DNA of 29,982 nt from positions 1 to 29,982 of IMG/VR virus record IMGVR_UViG_3300042509_000299; one strand, 5' to 3'. Origin of the DNA: a virus. Below are positions 5,614 through 12,703 of this stretch, in pieces. Under the pieces are notes generated by a model. It was not told where the DNA came from and did no database searches. It saw only the letters and a list, made by a program, of their open reading frames with translations. The translations under genes were made by a program, and so were the position numbers. Every line of letters starts with the position of its first letter. Positions within the stretch are counted from its first letter, which is position 1.

Positions 5614-6522
5614 CTAAAAGTCCAATCCTTTAATATTTTTTGCTTGTAGTAAGTTTACACCCGCATAAGTAAAGCCAATATTGTTAGGCATCATTCTTAA
5701 TTTAATAGGTGCGTCTATTGAAGTAGGTCTACCACCTGTTTCTACTTCTTTAACTTTTCTTACGTGTACTTCACTGATCATCCAGTCAGTCGGATGCTGT
5801 GTATATCTATGTATAGTAAATACATCATCAGCTCTGTTACCCCATTTACCACCACCTTCTACATCTGCCATATTAGGAGGCACAGGCAAACCATTATATT
5901 CGTGTTCTTTTGGGTGTGTTCTCCTTAAAGCTTCTGTAACAGCGTGTGTATTTAACCAAATAGATATTTGATTTTCTTTACAAAATAAACGCATTTCACT
6001 AGATACTTGATAATCGTATTCGTGGCTACCTACATTTTTCATTAAATCTCTATCTTTTGCAAGTGAGTTGTAAGGATCAATAAGTAAAGCATCATAGTGC
6101 CATTCATCGTGTATTTCTTTAGCTTCTTTAAGCAAATCTTTGTAAGTATATAGTTTATCTACATCAATTATTTTAAAGTGCTGTAATACCCAGTTTAAAC
6201 CAAATTCTATTTCATCATCAGTCATTTGCTGTATTGCTTTATTTCTAGCAAATTCTAGTATTTTTCTAGCTACTGAAGTTGAGGTATTTTCACTTGAAAA
6301 GATTAACCACTTAATATTATGCTTTATAGTATACATAGTCATTAAGTAAAGAATAACTGTAGTTTTTCCTACGTTTGCGTGTCCTATAATTACGTTAAAG
6401 TTTGCAGGTTTAAATCTAATATGTTCGTCAAATTCTGGTATGTTAATTTTAAGACCTTCTTTAACTCTACCATATTTAACATCTAAAATGTTTTTTTGTA
6501 TATCTAATAAATTCGCTAACAT
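5614..6522 (-). CDS. DnaB/RecA-type helicase-like ATPase
   Basis: A 302-aa RecA-fold ATPase. Walker A is GHANVGKTT (47-55), Walker B is DALLIDP (144-150), and a sensor-like strand WLNTHA follows (189-194). The string GGGKWGNRADDVFTIHR is typical of the DnaB C-terminal domain. The N-terminal DnaB domain is missing, which is common in phage homologues that load or act as replicative helicase, or as Sak4-like recombinases. No primase or polymerase is encoded, so it probably works with host proteins. The gene is 12 bp downstream of the ABC-GNAT gene. ATPase class is certain; helicase versus recombination ATPase is less so. Confidence 0.82.
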   Translation of the reverse strand: MLANLLDIQKNILDVKYGRVKEGLKINIPEFDEHIRFKPANFNVIIGHANVGKTTVILYLMTMYTIKHNIKWLIFSSENTSTSVARKILEFARNKAIQQMTDDEIEFGLNWVLQHFKIIDVDKLYTYKDLLKEAKEIHDEWHYDALLIDPYNSLAKDRDLMKNVGSHEYDYQVSSEMRLFCKENQISIWLNTHAVTEALRRTHPKEHEYNGLPVPPNMADVEGGGKWGNRADDVFTIHRYTQHPTDWMISEVHVRKVKEVETGGRPTSIDAPIKLRMMPNNIGFTYAGVNLLQAKNIKGLDF

Positions 6523-6534
6523 AGTTTTTAATTT

Positions 6535-7674
6535 TTAAAATAATGATATTTGATTTTGTGCTACATCTCTATAAATTTCAGTTTTAAATTTTATTATTGA
6601 AGTATCGTCATTTGATTTTTCTCCAATATATTTATAACTGTAACTTTCTCTTTCCATCATTTTTCTTCCACTTGAATCTTGTCCTGGTATTTTACCATTA
6701 CCAGCTGTTGCAATCCAATTTTTTTTATCATTTTTCATCATTTGACCAAGTGAAGGACTTACAGTTCTAACATACATTTGATGTTCTTCTTTCCAATATA
6801 ATGAACAAATATAATTAAAAACTTTTTTGCCAATACCTAAACCTTGATAATCTGGTAAAATAACCATTCTACTTAATCTTCTTGTTTTTGCATCACCAAC
6901 ACCTGGAAAAGGTAAAAATGCCATAAATCCAATTGGTTTTTCATTCATCATAATTAAAAAATTTGTACAAGCAGGATTTAAATCTTGTGTTAAATAATGA
7001 TGTTGTTTGAATAAATTCCAAGCTTCATATCTACATCGAACAATCTGAAGTTCAATTTTTGGTCGCCGAAGTGATGGCGCTATCTCAAGACGCCCTTTAG
7101 ATGGTGAATAAATCCAATCAGGTTGTAACCATTCCATTATATCAAAATGGCAAGAAGCAAGTACAATTTTTTTATTATTTCTTCTAATATACTTTTGTAA
7201 TGCGTTAGACATAGATTTAGCAACATCTCTATCAACAACTGAGGTATATTCATCGATCAATATTACTTCATTTTCTTTTGTTGTAGCTACAATATAAGCT
7301 AAATTTGCTCTATATTGTTCACCATTTGAAAGAGTATTAAATGGTCTTAACCAAGTTGGAACAGAAGCAAGTCCCATTTGTGTTAATAATAATGTTGCTT
7401 CTTCTGGTTCAATAAAATCAAAATTAGATATTAAAGATTTAGAATTATCAAAATAAGATTTATCCATTTCTTTTTTAAAGTAATTTTTTAATATAGTAGT
7501 TTTTCCTGTACCAGAACCACCATAAACTACACCTATATTCCATTCTTTTGGTAATTGTTCTAAATTAGCTTCAATAATTACACTGCTTTCTTCTTTATTT
7601 TGAATATCAAAATAATTACAAACATACTCAGTATATTTATCATTATTTATTTTATGTGTTAAATTTATTTTCAT
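6535..7674 (-). CDS. ABC-type ATPase fused to GNAT acyltransferase
   Basis: Two domains in 379 aa. Residues about 35-200 are an ABC ATPase: Walker A GGSGTGKTT (52-60), signature LSNGE (115-119), Walker B VILIDE (137-142), H-loop His176. There are no membrane segments, so it is not a transporter. Residues about 205-350 are a GNAT domain: HHYL (225-228), then RLSRMVILPDYQGLGIG (266-282), whose QGLGIG forms the acetyl-CoA loop. I know similar fusions from phages and mobile elements; Mom of phage Mu, a DNA adenine modifier, is also GNAT-like, so DNA modification is a reasonable inference but unproved. The gene follows a strong terminator with no visible promoter of its own. Alternatives are protein acetylation or anti-host activity. 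Confidence 0.85.
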   Translation of the reverse strand: MKINLTHKINNDKYTEYVCNYFDIQNKEESSVIIEANLEQLPKEWNIGVVYGGSGTGKTTILKNYFKKEMDKSYFDNSKSLISNFDFIEPEEATLLLTQMGLASVPTWLRPFNTLSNGEQYRANLAYIVATTKENEVILIDEYTSVVDRDVAKSMSNALQKYIRRNNKKIVLASCHFDIMEWLQPDWIYSPSKGRLEIAPSLRRPKIELQIVRCRYEAWNLFKQHHYLTQDLNPACTNFLIMMNEKPIGFMAFLPFPGVGDAKTRRLSRMVILPDYQGLGIGKKVFNYICSLYWKEEHQMYVRTVSPSLGQMMKNDKKNWIATAGNGKIPGQDSSGRKMMERESYSYKYIGEKSNDDTSIIKFKTEIYRDVAQNQISLF

Positions 7675-7689
7675 AGTTTTTGTTTGTTT

Positions 7690-7717
7690 AAAAAAAAGGG
7701 TAGCTTTTACACTACCC
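7690..7717 (-). terminator. Intrinsic terminator after SSB-like gene
   Basis: On the minus strand GGGTAG, an 8-nt loop and CTACCC (arms 7712-7717 and 7698-7703) are followed by eight Ts. It lies in the 51 bp between the SSB-like gene and the ABC-GNAT gene and closes the recombination operon. Any transcript that reaches the ABC-GNAT and helicase genes from upstream must pass it. Confidence 0.85.
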
Positions 7718-7725
7718 TTGATAAA

Positions 7726-8019
7726 TTAAAATGGTAAATCAGCAACTACCTCAGCACCATTTACTTTAATGTTTCTAGCGTTGTTGTGTTCTGTATTAGT
7801 AACTACTTTATCAGCTACTTTAACATTTCCATCAGTCCAAACTACTTTTCCGTTACCTACAAAGTTTCTTTGTTCTTTTGCAGCTTGTTGTTCTTTAGTT
7901 TGTGATTCCCATACTGATACGTTTTGTCCGTATCCGTTAGTTTCGTCATTTAAAGATAAAGTATAGTTTTTATAACTTCCATCTTGTTGTTTAATTCCAA
8001 TGTTTAATAATGTACTCAT
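7726..8019 (-). CDS. Probable single-stranded DNA-binding protein
   Basis: The 97-aa product is mostly beta-like (KNYTLSLNDE, NVSVWESQTKEQQAA, NFVGNGKVVW) as expected for a small OB fold, and ends in VVADLPF. A short acidic-hydrophobic tip ending in Pro-Phe is the hallmark by which bacterial SSB recruits partner proteins (canonical DDDIPF). It directly follows the ERF annealing gene (17 bp apart), a usual pairing. I do not see the full SSB family signature, so this is an inference from tip, size and context. Confidence 0.6.
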   Translation of the reverse strand: MSTLLNIGIKQQDGSYKNYTLSLNDETNGYGQNVSVWESQTKEQQAAKEQRNFVGNGKVVWTDGNVKVADKVVTNTEHNNARNIKVNGAEVVADLPF

Positions 8020-8036
8020 AATATTTAATTTAATTG

Positions 8037-8615
8037 TTATTTAATTTTTAATAGTTCGTCTTTTACTGATTTTGATAATTTGTATTTAGTTTCTATTGCT
8101 GCTAATTTACCACCTTTTTTTAAATATTCAATAGCTTGTGTAAATTCAGGTGTATTTTTATTTAGCCAAGATAACTCTTTTTCTTTAAATTCTGCACCAG
8201 GTTTACTATTTTCTTTTCCGTGTGTATTAGTTGCATCTGCATCTTGGGTATCGTCAATAAGTAGTAAGTTACCTAAAGCATACTTTTTACCATAACTAGA
8301 AGCTGACCCAAAAGCTTGTGGTATCTGCATACCTTTTTGTGCTAAATCTACTCCTACTATTGCAGTAGCTTTAATTTCTTGTACACCATCAATATCGTGT
8401 ATAGTTGCTGCTGAAGAAATAGTTGGTATATCACCATAAAATAAACATTCCTCAGTTATAGTAAAGTATACACCATACTTTTCATTAAATGGTTTAAGTG
8501 CTTCTAAGATATCTTCTGCACTTCTAAAATTGTACTTACCAAATGAATTAAATTTACTCTTATTCGATTTAAATTCTACTTGGATTTTACTTAGTTTTTC
8601 GTGTAATAATTTCAT
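8037..8615 (-). CDS. erf: ERF-family single-strand annealing protein
   Basis: The segment GKYNFRSAEDILEALKPF (26-43) and the C-terminal part of the core QAFGSASSYGKKYALGNLL, with DDTQDADA (100-128), match the ERF superfamily, whose hallmark is a GS-x-x-(S/T)Y-x-x-(R/K)YAL helix followed by an Asp-rich stretch. ERF proteins anneal complementary single strands during phage recombination and genome circularisation. The exonuclease partner is at 2007-2771, SSB-like protein is next, and NinG is upstream. The 192-aa length is normal. It shares one base (TAATG) with the 58-aa gene before it. Confidence 0.88.
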   Translation of the reverse strand: MKLLHEKLSKIQVEFKSNKSKFNSFGKYNFRSAEDILEALKPFNEKYGVYFTITEECLFYGDIPTISSAATIHDIDGVQEIKATAIVGVDLAQKGMQIPQAFGSASSYGKKYALGNLLLIDDTQDADATNTHGKENSKPGAEFKEKELSWLNKNTPEFTQAIEYLKKGGKLAAIETKYKLSKSVKDELLKIK

Positions 8616-8791
8616 TACTTGCTAATTTCGTAAAGTTGTTGTTTAATAATTGTTTTGTACTCATTAGGACAGTTATCCTCACAAAGTTCAAACACATAGG
8701 TTTTTACTTCATTTAATTTACTTTCAAGGTCGCAAACTTTTCTTTGTAGTGCTTCTACTTGAAATCTTTGGTAATCGATTAAATCTTTCAT
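8615..8791 (-). CDS. 58-aa hypothetical protein, coiled-coil start
   Basis: The frame starts MKDLIDYQRFQVEALQRKV, has a heptad-like helical region to about residue 35, and contains three Cys in the second half (FELCEDNCPNEY). It fills the gap between the ribbon-helix-helix gene (2 bp apart) and the ERF gene, sharing a TAATG junction with the latter. This packing is the main evidence. Function unknown. Confidence 0.65.
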   Translation of the reverse strand: MKDLIDYQRFQVEALQRKVCDLESKLNEVKTYVFELCEDNCPNEYKTIIKQQLYEISK

Positions 8792-8793
8792 AG

Positions 8794-8937
8794 TTAATTT
8801 TGTTTAAATAATTTTGTTTTAATGTAATTGCTTAAAGTTCTATTTTCTTTTTCTGATTCAGATCTTAAAACTTTTAATTCTTTTTCAGTAACTCTAAAAC
8901 CAATTACTGTAGCCGCTGTTTGTTTTTCTTTTTTCAT
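8794..8937 (-). CDS. 47-aa ribbon-helix-helix DNA-binding protein
   Basis: The product reads MKKEKQTAATVIGFRVTEKE, then LKVLRSESEKENRTLSNYIK. A short strand (VIGFRV) followed by two helices (EKELKVLRSESEKE and TLSNYIKTKLFK) is the ribbon-helix-helix fold of Arc, CopG and MobC-type proteins, which bind DNA as dimers with the strands in the major groove. The ATG overlaps the preceding stop in an ATGA junction. It is the second gene of the ERF operon and a candidate regulator of the TGTTAAA operators, although nothing links them except position. Confidence 0.75.
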   Translation of the reverse strand: MKKEKQTAATVIGFRVTEKELKVLRSESEKENRTLSNYIKTKLFKQN

Positions 8938-9101
8938 TTTAAATAATTTAAGTTTAATTCTAGTAATTTAATTGCGTATTCTAATTCTTTAATATTTCTT
9001 CTAAATGCTTCTTCTGCTTCTGGCACTAATTTAATATTTTCTTCTAATTTAAATTCTAAATAAAATTTCTTTTCTTTTAAAGTTTCAATAGCTGTATTCA
9101 T
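8934..9101 (-). CDS. 55-aa first gene of ERF operon
   Basis: I chose MNTAIETLKEKKF at 9101. The alternative ATG at 9134 lies inside the -7 element of the promoter at 9132-9139 and could not be in the transcript. The leader ends AAAACTATG. The protein is helical and charged (EKKFYLEFKLEENIKLVPEAEEAF..., then ELEYAIKLLELNLNYLK), probably a coiled-coil hairpin. It ends in an ATGA overlap with the ribbon-helix-helix gene. Function unknown. Confidence 0.7.
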   Translation of the reverse strand: MNTAIETLKEKKFYLEFKLEENIKLVPEAEEAFRRNIKELEYAIKLLELNLNYLK

Positions 9102-9131
9102 AGTTTTGTTTTTTATTGTTGTTTGATGTAG

Positions 9132-9193
9132 CAAATATACAAGTATTTTTTTAATACAACACTAAGTATTAATATTTTAACAAAATTTTAACA
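9132..9193 (-). promoter_or_regulatory. ERF operon promoter with paired TGTTAAA operator
   Basis: On the minus strand TTG (9157-9159), a 17-bp spacer and TATATTTG (9132-9139) form a complete Bacteroidota promoter. Farther upstream, TTTAACA on the plus strand (TGTTAAA on the minus) occurs at 9176-9182 and 9187-9193, again 11 bp apart. The gap from the -7 element to the first heptamer is 36 bp, exactly 10 bp more than at the other two sites, so the proteins would sit on the same DNA face. Transcription should start near 9125, giving a leader of about 24 nt. Confidence 0.8.
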
Positions 9194-9199
9194 CATAGC

Positions 9200-9226
9200 A
9201 AAAAAAGGGCAGCTGTTACGCTACCC
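9200..9226 (-). terminator. Intrinsic terminator after NinG gene
   Basis: On the minus strand GGGTAGC, a 6-nt loop and GCTGCCC (arms 9220-9226 and 9207-9213, one G-U pair) are followed by seven Ts. It closes the NinG unit and lies only 7 bp from the operator of the ERF operon. Confidence 0.85.
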
Positions 9227-9253
9227 AATTTCAAACAAAAATTACTATGAAAA

Positions 9254-9631
9254 CTAAGAAAATTCTTTTAATTTGTCTTTATATTGTTCTATCATATCTT
9301 TTATTTCATCTAAACTCCATTTTTTAGTTTGTTTAGAAAGTAAATATAATTCTTCTGATAGTTCTTTTCCTATTTTTAAGCTAAACTCAAATTGTTTACC
9401 TTGTTGCATTACATTACATCCATAACATTGTGGTGATACATTTCTTTCATCCCACCTAGTACTCATATACTGCCTACTCATAAAATGCCCACAGTGTATT
9501 TTTTTAACTTCATATTCTCTATCACAGGTAATACAGGTGCAATATTCATTTTTAGCATTAGAGTATCTAATATACTTGCTAAATACTGCATCTAAATCTT
9601 TTACTAGTTGTGATTTTGTTTTAGCTTTCAT
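9254..9631 (-). CDS. ninG: NinG/Rap-like recombination nuclease
   Basis: The 125-aa protein has the zinc-binding core of the NinG/Rap family: CTCITC (C31, C33, C36), HCGHFMSR (C47, H49), RWDERNVSPQCYGCN with C69 and C72. Rap of phage lambda is a structure-specific endonuclease that resolves recombination intermediates and supports RecA or Red recombination. The protein is shorter than lambda NinG (about 200 aa) but keeps the whole core. It forms a one-gene unit between a possible -7 element (9636-9643) and a terminator, next to the ERF operon. Confidence 0.85.
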   Translation of the reverse strand: MKAKTKSQLVKDLDAVFSKYIRYSNAKNEYCTCITCDREYEVKKIHCGHFMSRQYMSTRWDERNVSPQCYGCNVMQQGKQFEFSLKIGKELSEELYLLSKQTKKWSLDEIKDMIEQYKDKLKEFS

Positions 9632-9884
9632 AGTACAAATGTAAGCAAATTTGTTTATACTTAAAAAAATATTAAAATAGTTATCTAGTTTTTGTAACTT
9701 TTTTATATATTTGTCGTATAATTATAAAACGGATGCGTCCAAGACTTGCAAAACCTAATAAATATGGAAGTTGCTCGGATCAGGTAAAATTAGAATTGTT
9801 CTTTTTCTATAGGGGGTTTTTCTTTCTTTTCTTTTTCTTTTTTACGCTTTTTTCTTTTTCTTTTCTTTCTTTTATTATAATTAC
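9632..9884. other. Intergenic region between spanin and NinG genes
   Basis: This 253-bp stretch is the longest without a minus-strand gene. On the minus strand TACATTTG (9636-9643) could be the -7 element for ninG; no TTG lies at the right distance, and the leader would be almost absent. On the plus strand TATATTTG (9706-9713) is followed 19 bp later by an ATG opening MRPRLAKPNKYGSCSDQVKL, the only place where the plus strand looks promoter-plus-ORF-like. Positions 9797-9875 are nearly all pyrimidine on the plus strand. No hairpin with a T-run was found, so the end of the lysis transcript is unmarked. Confidence 0.5.
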
Positions 9885-10337
9885 TTACAATAAACTAAAA
9901 TACTTTCTAAAGCGATATACTAAATAAACAAAAATAATAACTAGTAGTAATAACAAATATTTAAAATAACTTTCTTTCTTAATTACTTCTTTAGTTTTAG
10001 TTACAGTAATAGTTTTAGTTACATACTTAATTACTTGCTTATATTTAACATTATTTTGTTTAGTATATAAAGTGTTATCTTTTTTCTTTTCGTGTCTTAA
10101 AACAGCGTTAAAATAGGTATTACCATTATAAGTAAATGGTTTTAAAGTATCTTTAGCGAATACAGTAAGTAAATCTGTAGTTATATCGTATTTAATAGTA
10201 ACATTACTACTATCAGTTAAAGTTGTAGTAGTTTCTTTTGAAGTTTCTTGTTTAATTTCTGCTTTATTTACAATAGCTTTTCTGCTACCACAACTAAATA
10301 AAAATAAACTAATAATTAATATATACAGTTTTACCAT
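9885..10337 (-). CDS. One-component spanin (u-spanin)
   Basis: The N-terminus MVKLYILIISLFLFSCGSRK is a lipoprotein signal with lipobox LFSC and the modified cysteine at C16. The C-terminus YLLLLLVIIFVYLVYRF (127-143) is a membrane segment followed by a basic tail. A lipid anchor for the outer membrane and a transmembrane anchor for the inner membrane in one 150-aa chain is the layout of a unimolecular spanin such as T1 gp11, which fuses the two membranes in the last step of lysis. The gene overlaps the endolysin gene by 29 bp, completing a holin-endolysin-spanin cassette. Confidence 0.8.
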   Translation of the reverse strand: MVKLYILIISLFLFSCGSRKAIVNKAEIKQETSKETTTTLTDSSNVTIKYDITTDLLTVFAKDTLKPFTYNGNTYFNAVLRHEKKKDNTLYTKQNNVKYKQVIKYVTKTITVTKTKEVIKKESYFKYLLLLLVIIFVYLVYRFRKYFSLL

Positions 10338-10761
10338 CTTTTTTTATTGCTTTAAGTGTTTGTTTTCTGTTTTTACCTTTATTATAAGAAACGTGTACCC
10401 AGTCAGGATTCTTATCTGTACCAAACTCCCAAATCATTTGATCAAACTCTAAATGCTTTTTAATATAATCAAATATATCTTTATTAGTAAAACCTGTAGT
10501 AGCTACTAAATCTAAAGCTTGACCTTTATTATGCTGTGATGTTTTAGAACCTCCTACAGCTTTATTTAACTTTTCACTTCTATAACCACTTGAAATTCTA
10601 ATTGGCTTATCAATACCATCTCTTAAAGGTTGAAATATATTATTAGCTATTTCAATTAAATTTCTTAAATGTTCATTAGTAGGACTATTATCAATTCCTT
10701 TAGCTTTTGCAGTATTAGAATGTATTAACTCTTGTAATGTTAAATTTTTAGTAATTATCAT
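10309..10761 (-). CDS. Peptidase M15 endolysin
   Basis: The 150-aa protein matches peptidase M15 (M15A/VanY type). It contains RISSGYRSEKLNKAVGGSK (55-73), SQHNKGQALDL with zinc ligands H77 and D84, and DWVHVSY with H123. It cleaves peptide cross-links or stems in peptidoglycan. There is no signal peptide, so release should depend on the holin encoded just upstream with an ATGA overlap. The size is normal for single-domain M15 endolysins. Confidence 0.9.
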   Translation of the reverse strand: MIITKNLTLQELIHSNTAKAKGIDNSPTNEHLRNLIEIANNIFQPLRDGIDKPIRISSGYRSEKLNKAVGGSKTSQHNKGQALDLVATTGFTNKDIFDYIKKHLEFDQMIWEFGTDKNPDWVHVSYNKGKNRKQTLKAIKKDGKTVYINY

Positions 10762-11192
10762 TTTAAGCTATCTATATCAGTTTTAACTTCTTTAGCTCTT
10801 TTCATTAAGTTTTTAAGTAACTTCCAAATATCTACATTTAAAGCTTCTTCTATATTTTCTTTAATTGAAACTAACTCAATAAACACTAAAATAATAGCTA
10901 TTAACTTTGTAAATAAAAATTGAGTGCTAAAGTGTAGGTTTACTAATTCATTTAAAAGGTATTTATCAATAGTGTATAAACTAATAATAGATACTTGGTA
11001 AAGTAACATTTTAGAGATAACATTAGAAAGTTTACGGCTCCTGATAGACTGCAATCCGTTTAACTTTATACTCTTAAAGATACCAGTAAATGTATCTAAC
11101 ATTATCCCAAATGCCACAGCAATAAGTAAGCCCTGAATAGGAGCAAAAAATAAAACTAAACCAGTAAGAAAATAACTAAGATATGATTTCAT
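10758..11192 (-). CDS. Phage holin
   Basis: The 144-aa protein has hydrophobic segments at about 5-34 (LSYFLTGLVLFFAPIQGLLI...), 58-76 (KMLLYQVSIISLYTI) and 92-110 (FLFTKLIAIILVFIELVSI), then a basic amphipathic tail. The motif GIMLDTFTGIFKSIK after the first segment resembles holin family 4 (PF05105), in which a D-x-x-T/L-G-x-x-K signature follows the first helices. It overlaps the 120-aa gene by 17 bp and the endolysin by 4 bp. Alternative: antiholin or generic membrane protein, less likely here. Confidence 0.82.
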   Translation of the reverse strand: MKSYLSYFLTGLVLFFAPIQGLLIAVAFGIMLDTFTGIFKSIKLNGLQSIRSRKLSNVISKMLLYQVSIISLYTIDKYLLNELVNLHFSTQFLFTKLIAIILVFIELVSIKENIEEALNVDIWKLLKNLMKRAKEVKTDIDSLK

Positions 11193-11538
11193 TTTCTAAA
11201 GTATTTAAATCTGTTTCTACTTTAGGTTCGTATCCTGCAAAATAATGTTTTGGATTATTAACTGTTATTTCGTTTTTACCAAAATCTATTTTGTTTTCAC
11301 TCATAATATCAAAGTGATAACCATCTGCGTAAATAGGCGCAGTTACTTGATTTAAATCATTATCTACAGTTCCATTAACTAAAACAATTAAACCTAATTC
11401 AACTACTGCCTGAATTCCATTTCCAAAAGATAAAACTAATTCTTTATTTAAATTTTCACTTTCAATATAAACTCCTTTTTTTAATAAATCTTTTAAAGCA
11501 GTTTCTTTATCCGAATATTTTAATTTATATATATACAT
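11176..11538 (-). CDS. 120-aa hypothetical protein between fibre and holin
   Basis: The protein starts MYIYKLKYSDKETALKDLLK and alternates strands and turns (YAPIYADGYHFDIM-like central stretch, NEITVNNPKHYFAGYEPK near the end). It is one base from the fibre gene. Proteins of this type between receptor-binding protein and holin are common in Bacteroidota phages, and may be fibre accessory proteins, but the sequence gives no direct sign. Function unknown. Confidence 0.65.
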   Translation of the reverse strand: MYIYKLKYSDKETALKDLLKKGVYIESENLNKELVLSFGNGIQAVVELGLIVLVNGTVDNDLNQVTAPIYADGYHFDIMSENKIDFGKNEITVNNPKHYFAGYEPKVETDLNTLENEIIS

Positions 11539-11539
11539 T

Positions 11540-12703
11540 TTAAATAGTTGTTAATTGTGCTAATTCAGCATTAGTTAAACGAGTTTTCCAAAGTGCAGAA
11601 GCATTTATATTTTGTCTTCCTATATATTGGCTTACATCATATTGAAAACCGAAACTTGTTAAAGTTCCTGATACCGAACCACTTGTGTCTGTTCCTACTT
11701 GAACACCATCAGAATATAAAACAAAATCATTATTTTTATAAGCAAAAGCAAATTTGTGCCTACCATTTTGTAAACTTGTTGTCCAAACAACTAAACCTGT
11801 AAAAGTAGAACCATTATTATAAGCTCCAATAAGTCCTGCAGGCGTTATTTCTATAAACGCAGAAGAAGTTCCTTTAGCATATAATAAAACAGGTTCATTT
11901 ATTTGAGCAGATATATTATCAATATTAGTATCAATAAACATCGTACCCTCTGTTTGCCCTATTAAAGAAGTTATTGCACTTTTAGAAATAACATCAGCAT
12001 TACGAGTTACTGCAGCTGTAGTTGTAGGTATATAAGAAGTAGCGTAAGAACCTAATTCTAATTGTATACCTGATATTTTAAAAGTTTTAAGCGTTTGACT
12101 TGAGTATCTAACAATTCCAAAATATCCCGGAATACCATTACCTACAGTAGTTGCACTTATTCTATAAATATTATTTCCAATTAAAGTAACTTTTAAATTA
12201 TCAGGTGCAATATTTCCTTTAGCTACAAAACTTAAATTACCTAAAGAACTATTAACTCCTAAAACAGGTGCTGAATTATCATCCATTTTAATAAAGCAAG
12301 ATAATGTATAAACTTGTGATAAAGTTGTAGTTGCAGTTTTATAAAAATAAGTTGTTCCTGTTGAAGGTACTTGTATAGAATTAGAAAATCCATTTATAGA
12401 AGGTGATGCATTTGTACAATTAGCACTAATATCATAAGTAGATAAATTACCTTCGCTATAAGTTAATAAATTAGTCCTTTGTGGTTCTACTAAAATACTA
12501 GGACAACTAGAATTTAAATAATCTAATCTTGGTACATTATTAGCTACGCTTTCAATTAAACCACTTGAGTTAACTCTCGTTGCTGTTGTAGCTCTAGTAA
12601 CAGTTAAATCACCACTTCCATCAGTAGGAATAATGCTATATAATTTTGATGCTTTCGTTCCGTTTGGTGTAACTACCAAAGAAGCACTATCAAATAAACT
12701 CAT
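11540..12703 (-). CDS. LamG-like tail fibre or head-spike protein
   Basis: The 387-aa protein begins MSLFDSASLVVTPNGTKASK and contains RATTATRVNSSGLIESVA and PRLDYLNSSCPSILVEPQR followed by TNLL, a block well known from phage receptor-binding and structural proteins. The C-terminal part (GTMFIDTNIDN..., NGRHKFAFAYKNNDFVLYSDGVQVG, then SVSGTLTSFGF) reads as a concanavalin A/LamG beta sandwich, a fold that often binds sugars. Probable role: attachment to host glycans. It overlaps the small W-G repeat gene by 4 bp (ATGA) and precedes the lysis genes. Confidence 0.75.
   Translation of the reverse strand: MSLFDSASLVVTPNGTKASKLYSIIPTDGSGDLTVTRATTATRVNSSGLIESVANNVPRLDYLNSSCPSILVEPQRTNLLTYSEGNLSTYDISANCTNASPSINGFSNSIQVPSTGTTYFYKTATTTLSQVYTLSCFIKMDDNSAPVLGVNSSLGNLSFVAKGNIAPDNLKVTLIGNNIYRISATTVGNGIPGYFGIVRYSSQTLKTFKISGIQLELGSYATSYIPTTTAAVTRNADVISKSAITSLIGQTEGTMFIDTNIDNISAQINEPVLLYAKGTSSAFIEITPAGLIGAYNNGSTFTGLVVWTTSLQNGRHKFAFAYKNNDFVLYSDGVQVGTDTSGSVSGTLTSFGFQYDVSQYIGRQNINASALWKTRLTNAELAQLTTI

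Noticed and set aside
6535-7674. Reading the ABC-GNAT gene as an ABC transporter
   Set aside because: No membrane segment or permease gene is present, and the C-terminal half is a GNAT domain, so a transport role is not supported.
9790-9884. Lys/Arg-rich open stretch in frame after the spanin stop codon
   Set aside because: On the minus strand about 36 codons stay open after the stop, but the sequence is a purine-rich low-complexity tract with no start codon, so stops are simply unlikely. Read-through has no support.
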